From: Symsagittifera roscoffensis
Lineage: Eukaryota > Xenacoelomorpha > Acoela > Convolutidae
DNA: 64,000 bases
Assembly: GCF_963678635.1 (NCBI RefSeq)
Contig: NW_026970982.1
Location: 64,001-128,000 of the forward strand
Direction of reading: 5' to 3'
Positions within the stretch are counted from its first letter, which is position 1. Each line of letters starts with the position of its first letter. A program made the translations under genes and the position numbers. Shown here piece after piece: positions 31,001-40,400 of this stretch. Under the pieces are notes generated by a model. That model saw only the letters and a program-made list of their open reading frames with translations, had not been told where the DNA came from and searched no databases.

Positions 31001-33171
31001 ACCGCGTACACGAATTGTAGGGCGGGTGGCATATTTGCGTATCCCGGGGATGTGGTAAACACCACCTTCGTCTTGGACCCAAATCTCGAGGCTACGTTCT
31101 CTTGTACCTCATTCATCGCCGCAAATAACGCCTGAATAGCCTCCCATATCTTCTTTGATGTCGGAATCTCCTTGCCCTTCAGTTGCTCAAGAAGTCCCAT
31201 CGCGTGCAGGTGATCATTCATTCCTGCAAACATTAGCAGCTCAGGTTCACAGGGCATCTCCGACTTTATTGCCACCACTAGAGTCAACATCTGGTTCAAT
31301 TCGGCTCCTGGCAAGGAGTATACCAGAGTCTCCGGCCAGAACAACTTGGGAGACGTTCCTTCGAAGTCCGATCCCGCCACAATGACTACTCTTGCAGCAG
31401 CTGGATCTGCTCTATCATAAACTGCCAGAGTTTTGGCCAGTTGGGTGCCACCACAGGGCTTCCCGTACCTGGGATCTTCTGCCAACTTCGGACCTTCGTA
31501 AGCGGCATCAGGCAATTCCATTCCCCCCGGATTGAGTAGCTTGTCTACCACCTTCAACTGCGCCGGGGTTGCCAACCTGATCCTAGCGATGCCAGTTCGG
31601 TGCTTGGGAGGTTCTGTTATAAGTCCAGGACCCCCCAACAGTTTGAGAGGCCTGTAGTTAATGGGTCCCATGATCGTTTTTGTGGGAATTCCAGTCAGGT
31701 CTGTGGTCTCCATTAACTTCGCTCTCGAGAAGTGCGCTTCGTGAGCTTTCAACCAGTCTATGCAATGATGTCTATTCAAATCCTCGTGCGACACTCGTTC
31801 GATCCCCAGGGTTTCCGCCAACTCTCGTCTGCATTCCAAACTCTCTAGATCCAGTTCCTTCATCTTCTCAGGATATCTCAAGCGGGCAGTCTCCATAGAC
31901 TTCTTTTCTCTCCTGCCATCTGCCACCACCACAGAGGACATCGCCGAGCCCGGAGGTGTTGATGACTCTACCTCCTCCGACTCCATTGGCGTGGCACTCT
32001 GCAATCGGGTCTGATTGCTCCTTGAACTGTCTCTAGTATCAACTCTCGCTCCCAAGCGACCAGCCAAGGCCCTCGAGGCAAGGAATGGTGGGTTGGGAGG
32101 TGGTCCTAAAGTGAATTGGGCTGTCTCCAGCAGGTCCGCCTCTAGCGTGTTAATGTGTTCCTGGAAGACGTCGTTCAGCCACTCCGCTCCCCTTGGCCTA
32201 TCGAAATGGATTCCATCTTTTGAGGTGTCTTCAGGGAATCCCTTTTTCTCCATACGTTCTGCTATGTCCAACAGCCTGAGAGGAAGCACACTCTTCCGGT
32301 GTATGTCTCGGATCATCTTGTTCAGGCTCCGCACCTTCTGGTTCATCTCTAGGGCGTGCTGATCAAACATCATGTTGTAGGGGACCGTGCATACCGTCAG
32401 CAGGATGGGGTCCATCTGGATCCTCAGTTCCTCAAGAAGGCAGCTCATCTTGTCGCACAGCCTTGCTACTTTCCTCGCTTCTCCCCTTGACACGTCGTTG
32501 TTCCCAACCATCAGGGTCACTGTGTAAACTTTGGTCATCCCTAGCATGTCCAGGGTTGCCAACATCTGTGGCGTGGCAGCTCCAGCGAAACTCAAGACTC
32601 CTGTCTGCCAATGGGACCGTATCTGGGTCAACACCCGCACCAGGCTATCCCCTATAATTAGGTGAACTGCACCCTCTGGCACACGAGGTGGCGCTAGATA
32701 CTCCACCCAGGCTGCGTCATGGAAGCAGTCCCTCCTGGCTCCCTGTTCCGCACTCCAGTCCAGCCGATTGTGCCTGTGGTAGTTCCCTTCTGTATTCTTC
32801 TTATAGCTTGCGATCACGACCTTCCTGACCGGCTGTTCCCTCCAAGTTGGGGGAAGCTCTGGCCTTGTCGATCTTTCACGACTCTGCTGCTGCAATTTCT
32901 CGCCTAGCTCCTTCAGGCGCGATGAGGCGCCACTCACCTGACTGCCACTCGAGGTCGAGGTTGGGGTATATCCTGGTAACACCACATCCATCAGAGGACG
33001 TACAGGTTGTGTCTCTAGGTTGCGCAAGGAAGGCGTCACGTCATTCGGTATCCAGACCTCTAACCCTTCGCTCATGTGTTCTCTGGCCTCGCGGTCAAGG
33101 TTGAACCGTCCTCTAGCCCTGGGAGCTTCATCCACCTCCATGCGCGACTCTGGCCTCGAGCTGGTCACCAC
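25015..33171 (-). CDS. ORF2 main part: giant accessory protein with SGNH hydrolase domains
   Basis: 2718 codons are open on the minus strand; the first ATG is at residue 11. Domain 1 (about residues 165-345) has all SGNH/GDSL blocks: IIGDSLVRV (nucleophile Ser), SFAGAATPQM (Gly), MVGNNDVS (Asn) and DGIHFDRPRG (Asp-His). Domain 2 (about 590-810) looks like a diverged second copy: IVAGSDFEG, FAGMNDHLHA and GDDHPAIN. A hydrophobic stretch lies near 943-977 (LAGVFGTTATIF...SISLLLALYLVYP). The rest is charged and unrecognised. The C-terminus has IVISSDDEEE, a SUMO-interacting-type motif. SGNH hydrolases usually cleave esters; an esterase occurs in CR1 LINE ORF1 proteins, but I know of none in a gypsy element. 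It is not env-like: there is no signal peptide and no fusion peptide. Confidence 0.85.
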   Translation of the reverse strand: MVTSSRPESRMEVDEAPRARGRFNLDREAREHMSEGLEVWIPNDVTPSLRNLETQPVRPLMDVVLPGYTPTSTSSGSQVSGASSRLKELGEKLQQQSRERSTRPELPPTWREQPVRKVVIASYKKNTEGNYHRHNRLDWSAEQGARRDCFHDAAWVEYLAPPRVPEGAVHLIIGDSLVRVLTQIRSHWQTGVLSFAGAATPQMLATLDMLGMTKVYTVTLMVGNNDVSRGEARKVARLCDKMSCLLEELRIQMDPILLTVCTVPYNMMFDQHALEMNQKVRSLNKMIRDIHRKSVLPLRLLDIAERMEKKGFPEDTSKDGIHFDRPRGAEWLNDVFQEHINTLEADLLETAQFTLGPPPNPPFLASRALAGRLGARVDTRDSSRSNQTRLQSATPMESEEVESSTPPGSAMSSVVVADGRREKKSMETARLRYPEKMKELDLESLECRRELAETLGIERVSHEDLNRHHCIDWLKAHEAHFSRAKLMETTDLTGIPTKTIMGPINYRPLKLLGGPGLITEPPKHRTGIARIRLATPAQLKVVDKLLNPGGMELPDAAYEGPKLAEDPRYGKPCGGTQLAKTLAVYDRADPAAARVVIVAGSDFEGTSPKLFWPETLVYSLPGAELNQMLTLVVAIKSEMPCEPELLMFAGMNDHLHAMGLLEQLKGKEIPTSKKIWEAIQALFAAMNEVQENVASRFGSKTKVVFTTSPGYANMPPALQFVYAVLILIAEGSEWRILMAAPNRELEPLNLRLYKSELPAAWADISHALRGFYGLADVLIVLDEVLLLEISNFARQLKFSPVIGDDHPAINQLTASLWFRSMDVKVANSTSRTRGPSNERRNVVETEKQLESMKYRLTQENGWWPFLTPRLENVTNKTREEAPLLVKQIWSFLEKQLELAETRDMTVARFVSAANEVTIGGFWREHANGELKTRRDYEILKFLSPCWEREFLAGVFGTTATIFGAFVQEILGMSISLLLALYLVYPRYLFNMGPAYMFSRGVETLRVDGYLALVLLTHGELVSFHRLMEYGEPLSMGRVHTSIETSSYKCAAGLKTLLVQYLMIQNRYMTGEDENPTSREEWEKANRGMPLLTDLCLAMRSDPMGIIRGLEEVVTCIYGPAVTYAFPDPLVITYRHSVTHLSLISVLDGTALNWCQQEVLRARMSNTVLFGKVKDAEMMVCNFRGQMQCRMGGKREGPIEMYPKFWNLNPLTADGREVLRIPAWKECFALVKRELEAIMEKEILPATMPEFPTVRRMTLGMNSPLVVPSIMAKMMTKETQRHFTDGWDLLFIGYTAAVYFHISEMKVNSWTTQAKKSRGSQPPGYEVRKVLRTLEKEGLENMLPIWDDGRMIVMEGHVALVDEMKFATRKYKAPYGLEQVEVTQEGTELDAAGQLHVALTEYKKLDPTTPSPLSVDTPGDKRSGPVEDRFKRILERRRNESEEESMDETLSEAGEDMEVGNTPEPGPSGEELTTQELLKDLSEENWADTATPPLNPSPRKNLELPLAGETFNMGMLLLSSEEREKNTFEGNRDIFLGSLEDDAWQEFLGEFNREVGSETTLDKFKKELWDAVVRFGEPLLIGTGLDEKARKELLNKLVELRNARSKTRKEKCEDSSTLKQKTVDKMVDDIKRDKFGTSNMIKSTNILKARAGGRQELEGVDGEVESLMIATTPSSRDVKTRKRKREVEGWGSPSVDAVSEGNLRETAPIVLARCKTAAYKNSSELRKPLEVEKEIEVSTSSTSEEDFKPQKVNVKRGSTNGQVGEVEIGKEWISKAHQDMGKQVTSDPLERNKTRNTSRTWWVALETLKEMEDCLKKLDSGIARRRRNWATQQKAEVNKIEMASHLKRSWQSLLKDHFEEAMRTSSSAPPLMANPFVRTAGQLMFTWSLVGIELETLTSYDRLKLGSKKLEVYQALMQHVARDNSGLSLARRKDATCFLRWTMSMMSDSTILACHQRASGSKTMERRVSTIILNVYQSTGIEKEDGSRLSLENHRKLDEVRRFSNKKFEEEHDVHRNLASSEQYSRLSEKGEYQYVSGVMGIAYNPFLDSEAGGAHRNHEVAELLKFWTERIMEIDAVEKEGPSLGLILEKTPEVISIPRSNKKVEVNMGGGNGLLTTNLGVIWKLLRPSWCPHPHASLIEETTERVRLAPTEDEDLAKLSVLHKLITPQMQEPSERTSDPGSAKKLEPGSCLDSTCGNGEHICDGRSCVRILSFQKEDLVTWFEDITEREKSEVQIIAECYARTTVNIATALGFFSRMCGLQALERLESEHHLVTALSVESWPGVLQVTQKHIRSWKVGLEAEMEFPMSEAYGLPLNAKSLIGSMMANLCGSHYPLHMAMVEVSSQRILVDKAFSVPKCVRLARMSHHSHKLLRKIKGTLPKELRDDLSEIWGEDLLKLERENTSDHERQNVIGKPVGSTPNLEDNDTMHEKMMELEPLLEASGERNLRSIEISHGECPCHCLAQTVWYPDHKNLCLVWDVEEIRSIGLPDHRQKVTLLVVSTMLALRWIEENITKYREATTPTAESIYAIDYSRRLELFETACKVFAIPTEVRYVWSRLRYFPWFRATLTSWLYLTTKDHMRKHQKEYRQFQAEIGPEAFKRPLLTHRNAITTGWKRVGKMSRDNTKARESILEEDLAKNVSLSLHNSFCLNREARVKALPNQAKRLQEQREWMRSYEQLKAWEEIVISSDDEEELLRQFAASSTSGCSTSKAKSTR

Positions 33172-33213
33172 TCGTTCGTTTGACCTGGCTCCCTTCTGTG
33201 CGTCAAGCTCGCG

Positions 33214-33894
33214 TTATCGCTGTTCTATCCTTTCCAACTCCGACTTCAGTTGATCACGATTTGCGACGTTCTCCCGCACCCTCAGCTCCTGCTGATGTTC
33301 AGCCCTTAGCATCTCAAGTAATTTCGACGTCTGATCTCGCTCGTCGACTGCCTGGTCTCTCTCCAGCTGAAGCTTCTCCCTGTCCAGCTTCGCCTGATCC
33401 CGATCGAGGTTCGCTTTATTCCTTTCCTTCAGCGCCTTCTCGAGCTCTTTCTTTAGAACCCCCAGATCCGGATATGCCTCTGTCGTCTGTTGCGCTCGCG
33501 ACATCGACGGCACCTTACTCGAGCTCTGGCCTGTGTATCTTGCTGTTGGTCTCGTCGGTAGCGGAAACTCTCCTGCGCCGTGTTCGGTGTTGTTACTCAG
33601 GCCAGGATTTCTTGCCAAGTCAAAGCCCCTTACTCCTCCATCCGCATTCCAAGATAACCATCTGGTCTGTTCTCGATTTGATATGCCCTCGGTGGTGTAG
33701 CCGACCATCAAGACAGCCTCCGTCGCAGACTCCCTGCACTCACCCTGGTCCTCCAACTGGAGGATCGCATTCAGCATCACCGCCATTCTCTCGTCTATCT
33801 GGGTGTAGTCCAGGTCCCTCAAGCGTCTGTACAGCTCGTCAAGAGTGGGCTTCTTCAGAGCCGCGGGCACGGAGTTCCAGAATCGGTCTGCCAT
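33214..33894 (-). CDS. ORF2 upstream part: coiled-coil segment ending at an in-frame TAA
   Basis: Probable start at the ATG 33,892-33,894, which has A at -3 and G at +4. The frame opens further upstream without an ATG. It reads MADRFWNSVPAALKKPTLDE and ends in a long heptad-rich coiled coil (about 33,450-33,220). A single TAA (33,214-33,216) separates it from the 2718-codon frame, in the same reading frame with only 14 sense codons between. The coiled-coil character continues past the stop (RELDAQKGARS). So ORF2 is either one protein of about 2960 residues with readthrough of TAA, or a single nonsense mutation. The frame is also the same as that of Gag-Pol. Confidence 0.75.
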   Translation of the reverse strand: MADRFWNSVPAALKKPTLDELYRRLRDLDYTQIDERMAVMLNAILQLEDQGECRESATEAVLMVGYTTEGISNREQTRWLSWNADGGVRGFDLARNPGLSNNTEHGAGEFPLPTRPTARYTGQSSSKVPSMSRAQQTTEAYPDLGVLKKELEKALKERNKANLDRDQAKLDREKLQLERDQAVDERDQTSKLLEMLRAEHQQELRVRENVANRDQLKSELERIEQR

Positions 33895-34401
33895 TTTTGC
33901 AACATCGGGATGTATATAGGTAGATGTTAACCAGCTCAAGAATTACCTTACCAACTCAAGAATTACCTTACCAACTCAAGTATTCTCTAGAAATGTTCTC
34001 TTGCGAGTACTTGCTGTAGATTCGGATTATCGCGTGTTCAATCAAGATTCTCTCTTTCTGTTTCTCGCTTGAGTGTAGTTGGATTTTCAACTTTGTTTTT
34101 CAAACTCGATCTGAAAACAGAAAGCTCATTAAAACTTAGCATGTCACGTTCCTAACCTAGAGACCCCCCTTCTACCCATATGGTTAAAAACTTATCATTC
34201 TCATATCACTTAAAGCAATTCGATTGGATTTTCCCTTAAGAACATGCAGATTCATTTTATGTTTTAGCACCATCAATTCTTTCTTTTAAAATTCAATTGT
34301 CATGCCAATCACATCTTAAGATCCCTTTACCTGCGCCGCACCCCAGTACCTAACTCAAGACTCCTCCCTCACACCCGACCTGATACCTCCATGTACCCGA
34401 C
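33895..34401 (-). other. Spacer between Gag-Pol and ORF2 with a 24-bp repeat
   Basis: About 0.5 kb without a supported gene. Near 33,930-33,985 the phrase AACTCAAGAATTACCTTACC repeats twice and begins a third time. This interval would have to contain the signal (splice acceptor, reinitiation or promoter) that allows ORF2 expression. I could not identify it. Confidence 0.55.
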
Positions 34402-37400
34402 TCAGGCGATGCTCAAGTAGTACTTCTTGTGAAGATGCACCATTATCTCTGTTTCTGCAAAGACCACATGTAGGATAGCGTACAATTCCCTCGAGCTCAG
34501 TTTGCCCCTGTTTGGGTCGTACACCGGCATCGAGACCTCCACTATTCCTCTTTCAATCATGAAGTCACGTAGTCTTGTCAGTGCCAATATCACGTGTTCG
34601 GGATCAATTGTGTTTCTGTCGTTGACTCTCGTTACTAGGAAGCAGAGGTATTTGCCCGGGACTTGTGCCACTGACGGTGGAAGTGCTGCTATGCCTCCCA
34701 GTCCTGGCCTCTGTCTGAACAGAAACTCTACGTTCTGGTACTCTCTTTTGAAGTCAGCCTCCAATCTTGATTTGAAACTCATGTCCGCCGTGATGCAGAT
34801 CGCGCTGGTCCTGTTTGACAGGATGAAGTCGCTATCCGTTATCATGATGTTCTCTGAGTATTCATTGGGTATTTCGAATTTCGTTTTGAAATTCCTTCCT
34901 ATGGTAGGCTCTGGTTCTTCTTCCTCCAGTTCCAATCCGCTTGTTTCCCTCACTTCCTTGAGCTTCTTTATCATCAAATTTTCGGTGTGGGTAAGTCCTA
35001 CCCCCACTCCCCGGACAAAAATATTTATCGACGTCCCCGTCGATGTAGTCGGGTCTGAATTGTCCTTGGGGATGTCCAGTGGCCTGTCTGTTGCTGTCCA
35101 TCCGAAAAGAGGGTCCTCTGTCTTCATGTAATTTGCTGCTGATACATCGATTTGCTGAATGCTTTGTCCTTCGCGGCTCTCGTCTTTGACATCACGCATC
35201 CACTCTAGAATCCTCAAGTTCGTGTTCTCCCTCCTTTCTATTTCACTCTGCTCGAGATCCGTCTCCAATTCTGGCGTCGAGTAATCATCCTGCGGATAAT
35301 GTCCACCATCGTCAATGACCTGCCATTCCTCTTCGGCTTCCAGTTCGCCTGCACTTAGTAGTTCATCGCCCAACTTGTCTGGCTGTATCTTATCGATCAA
35401 GAAGTCATCCCCGTACCTATTGTACCTCATACCTGTTCGTTTACGATTGCCAGTCCTGGTTTCCGGTGGTGTTGGTCGATCCGGCTCCATCCACTTCGGT
35501 ACCTCGTTTTGCTCTGGGTCGTTCCAGTCTTCTTCTACAAATGAACCTGCATCCGACTCCACTTCTATCTTTTCGTTGTCGTCCAAACTCAAGTTCTCAT
35601 TACCATCATTTTTCTCTCTAGTGCCTTTCTCATTCACTTCGCACGCTGGTTCCACCACCAGGTACTCAAGACCTTCCATGTCTTTTGGTAGGCACCAGTC
35701 CTCCGGGGACGGGACGTGAGGCTTCAGATTTTCGTAATGTGCTGCTCGCCCTGTACTCAAGCGATAGAACCGTCCTTGTTGATGTACTTCCTGAATCATG
35801 AACGGTCCTCTCCATTTCTTGAGTAGTTTCTTTGTTCCCTTGGGCGGTATGACATTTTGGAAGACCCACACGTATTGGCCCACTTCGTATGGCTTTGCTC
35901 TTAGTATCTTTTCGTCATATTTCTTGCGTTGCCTCATTTGCGCTTGCGCCGTGTTTCTCCGACATAGCTCGTTTAGCTCTTGTTGTCTTTTGATCGCTTC
36001 CTTCACGTATGCTTGAGGTGACGTCCTCTTCCCCTCGTACTCCGGGTAGAAGAATGTTATAGGCATTGCCCTTTCCCTGCCTGTCAACATCATGAAAGGA
36101 CTGATACCCGTCGTCGAGTGCTGAGTACTATTATAGGCTCCTACTACCTGTGGCAGGTATTTGTCCCAGTCCGTCATGTATCTCGAGCAGTACACCCTGA
36201 GCATGTTGACCAGTGTCCTGTTCTGTCTTTCTACCAACCCATTGGTCTGTGGATGATAGGTCGTCGAGTGTGCTTGAGCAATGTGTGATCTCTTCATCAA
36301 TTCTTTTGTCAAGTCCCCCACAAAAGCCTTGCCGTTGTCCGACTGGGAAGTCATTGGACAACCATACCGCGATATCCAATGCGTTATCAGGTGATCACAT
36401 GTCTCCTCTGCTGAGGCTGTCTGGCACGGAACCGCTTCCGCCAACTTGGTGAAGTGATCTATTATAACTAGTATTTGGTTATAACCCGACTCCGTCATGC
36501 AGATTTTCTGATGGTCTATCTGCACCACCTCATTGAATTCCGAACTCTCGACAGACTTGAGGGGAAACTTCATCTTCCTTGGGTCTTTTACTTGAAGGCA
36601 TGCTAGGCAGGCATTCACCCATCTCTCGCAAGCTTTTCTCATTCCCGGCCAGTCAAACCTGTGAAGTATCCTTTGTTGTACTTTATCTATCCCCTGGTGG
36701 CCCATCTGGTCGTGTGATCTGAAAAGCACCTCCGTTTGGTACAATTGTGGTAGTATGATGAGGTTGTGTTTGTGTAATATTTTTTCCTCATCTCTTCTCT
36801 TGCACGCTACCACCCCTTCAGCTGTGTGATAAAGTAAGTCTCTCTTTTCTTTGTAGAACTGGCTCAAGATCTTGTAGCTGTCTTCCTCAAGTTCCCCCTT
36901 CTCCTTGACTCCCGAATGGATCCATTTGGAGAGGTTACTTGTCATTTTGTCATTCTTCTGGGCCCTTATTAGGTCAGACAGCCTGTATCTCGCCTTAACG
37001 TGCTCCTTTAGCGCCATGATCTGTCCATTCATTTCACCAGGGTTGTGGATGTCATCGCTCAGCTTCACACATATCATCCTTTTCACGATTTTCATGTCGT
37101 CTTCTGGTACCAGATTCGTTCTGACGTTTGAGTTGCACGATAGTTCCCTTAGTGGTTTTCTTGAAACTGCTATTTTCTCGAGCTCTTCACCACCTCGTAC
37201 CTCTTGTATTTCCAGATTGTACGTCCCTGAAGATGGATCCGTCTGTAATTCCCTGTCGTGCTGTCTTATCTTCTCTTCCGCCAGTATCATGCATAGACTG
37301 TCTTGGTCTTCGCTGCTCTCATCCGAGTCTTCATCCCATTCTTCACGCTCCCCGGACAATTTCCCTTCTCCGGTTTCGTCTTCTTCCATGAATCTGGACC

Positions 37401-40400
37401 ACTCCCCGGACTCTTGATCTAGTCCCAGGTGTTCAACTTCTTCTCTGAATGTTACTTTCTTATCCCTGACTTTTGTCTGTTCCAGAATTTTTTCGGGGAT
37501 TTTTTCAACTAGTGATCGCACAACTTCCCTGCTATCAGTGATGCTTCCTTTTGAGACGTCAGTATTGTTCACTGTTTCTTCTCTCCGAAGTATGGTTAGT
37601 TCCGGTGCCTCCTGACCTTTCCCTTGGATCACGGGCTTGTCATCTGATAGTTTCTCAAGCAACCTCATTAAGTCTTCATCTATTCGGACCGTTCCCTCCT
37701 CTACCTGGATGAGATCATAACCTTTTGCCTTAAGTGTTTCCCTCACGATCTTGGACTTGAGCATTATTCCTATCGGAATCCTTCTGCTTTTCTTCAAGAT
37801 GGTCTTTTCAAGAGGCTCTTCCGGCAATTCGGGATGATCTTCAATCGGTTTGCCTGATTTGTCCAGCCATCTCGTGAGTGGAAGACTGTCGTACGTTTCT
37901 TTGTCCATGAAGGAGAAGCCGTCTTTGATCTCAGGTCTGTCCGCCTCTCTTTGTTCTTGCCTCTCGTAGAACTCCGTCTTCTTACTCAAGCTGTCAGCAT
38001 TTTGATGTTTATCTCGTGTTCTGTGCTCAATTATCATGTTGTATCCATCCAAGCGAACTATCCACCTCCCAATATAGCTCTGGTCCATTGAGTACGTTTT
38101 CAGCCAGCTTAGTGCTCGGTTGTCGACTCGCAGCTTGAAGGGCTCACTTTCTAAGTATGCTCTGTATTTTTCGACAAAGGTGACCACCGCAAACATCTCT
38201 GCTTTCGGTGCTCCGTACTTCATTTCTGTGTCACTTAGGACCTTGCTCCCGTATGCTATTGGTCTCAAGACTGTCTTCCCATTCCATTCTTGTTCTTGAT
38301 GGAGAATCCCAGAAATAGCGACTACTGACGCATCCGTGTCTAGCACGTACATCCCCTTCTCAGTCGGCATACCCAGTACTGGTGCCTCACACAGCTCTTT
38401 CTTTATTCTCTGGAATGACTCTTCTGCCGCGTTGTTCCACGTGAACTTCTTGCCCTTGTGTCTCATTAATTGTTGCATCGGGTATACCTTGTCCGCATAG
38501 CCCTTGATGAATTCTCTATAATAGTTGGCGAAACCCAGGAAGCTCATCAGCTGGTGCTCCGTCTTCGGTGATTTCCAGGTTAGGACTGCTTCCACGGCGT
38601 CTGGGTCAGGTCTGATACCGTGTTTATCTACCATCCTGCCCAAGTATTTAATCGAGTCCTTGAGTATCTCGCACTTTGATGGTTTACACTTCAGCCCCGA
38701 TCTTTTCATGCACGCGAACACCTCGTCAAGCCTCTCGATGTGGTCTTCTAGTGTTGGCGTTGCTATTACCACGTCGTCCACATAGCACATTACCAGGTTG
38801 CCGTACTTCTTCGTCACGCCTATCAACGCGTGTGCCATCAGCCGCTGAAACGTGGCTGTTGCATTGCAGAGTCCAAACGGCATCCGTTTCCATTGAAACA
38901 GACCCAACTCGCAGGCGAACCCTGTCTTGTCCCTGTCTTGCTTCCTTAATGGTACCTGCCAAAAGGCCGAGCCTAAATCAAGAGTCGTAAAAAATTTCGC
39001 ATCACCTAACTTCGAGAGGCTCTCATCAATTCTAGGTATGGGATAGGCATCCTTCACCGTGACGGAGTTCAGGTATCGAAAGTCACAACAAAACCTCAAC
39101 TGGTCGCCTTTCTTTTTGGCCATCACTACTCCACACGCCCACGGTGACTTGGATGGTTCTATCATGTCATACTCTAGTAACGTTTCGATTTCTTTTCTAC
39201 ACGCGTCCGATTTGTGTGGGGTCATGCGCCTCGCCCCCTCCCTGTGTGGCACCGCGTTTTCCTCAAGTTCTATTTCATGTTCAACAAAATTACAACACCC
39301 GATATCCGCCTTATGCCTTGAAAAAACCTCCTCGTTCCGCTCTAGTACGTCCTTGATAGCTTCGAGCTGTTCATCTTTCAGTTTGCCCCTTAAATGTTCA
39401 ATCTCCGGCAGAACCGGTTTATCAGTTTGCATTTCATCTAGTGTGGGTCGCTCTGGAAAGTTCGAACAGCTCGAAAGCCCATCGTCCGTTTCTGACTTAA
39501 GTGATTTGATAAGACTTGAAGAATCTTTTATTCTCTGCAATCGTCTCAAGATACAAATTTTGTCCCTGTGATTAGGACAATCAACAACTTCATTTTGTTT
39601 TGAGTTTTCAATTGTTTCGTATCGAGTTTTAACTGGTAAAGCATATCCCAGCTTCCTCCCTCTCTGTATCGTGATCGGTATATCAAGGGTATTCAACAAG
39701 ACACTGACGCAGAGGCCGCTCTTCGTTATCGAAAATGATCTTCCTAAAACAGCAGCGCTTTGACTATTGGGATTCGGAACTATACACACTTGCTTGTTGT
39801 CACTTAGTTCATTATAATTTTTCATCCTCAAGCTTACGATTGCCGCTTCATTAGCTTTTAACCTCACTCTCCTACTCAAGAATACCGGTGCTTTGTTTTC
39901 ATTCGCCATTATTAAATTTACCGGTTTGATTGCGTACCTCCTATCCGGGTTCCGTATCCTGAACATTGCATTATTTAGATCAATCGTTACGTCGAAATTC
40001 CTGATGAAGTCTCTGCCCAAAATGAATTGGTCAGATTCATCTAGGTTTTCTACCACGATGAAGCTCATCCACAGGTTACGTTCCCCCAAATTGAGGGCTA
40101 TTATCGGCGTCCTGCCCAGCACCCGTAGGGCCCCTTTGTTTGCAGCTGACAGCCGTATTCTCGAGTCTATCAAGTCACCTTTGTCAAAGCCCATCTTTTC
40201 CCATGTTTCGATTGGTATGACGCTCAAGACTGCTCCCGTGTCAAGTAATCCACGCAACTGAGTCTTTTTGCCATTTATGTCTAGCACGTGCCCTGTCACG
40301 TCTGCTTCCGTCCCGATGTGCATTGCATCTTCTTCAAGCATGGCACAGTGTCCGATCGATCTTACTTTCAACTCTTCTTTCCCTACATAGATTTGTCCAA

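Noticed and set aside
25015-33171. ORF2 as an env-type gene of an errantivirus-like element
   Set aside because: No signal peptide, furin-type site, fusion peptide or C-terminal anchor was seen. The one hydrophobic stretch is internal, and SGNH blocks explain the N-terminal third better.
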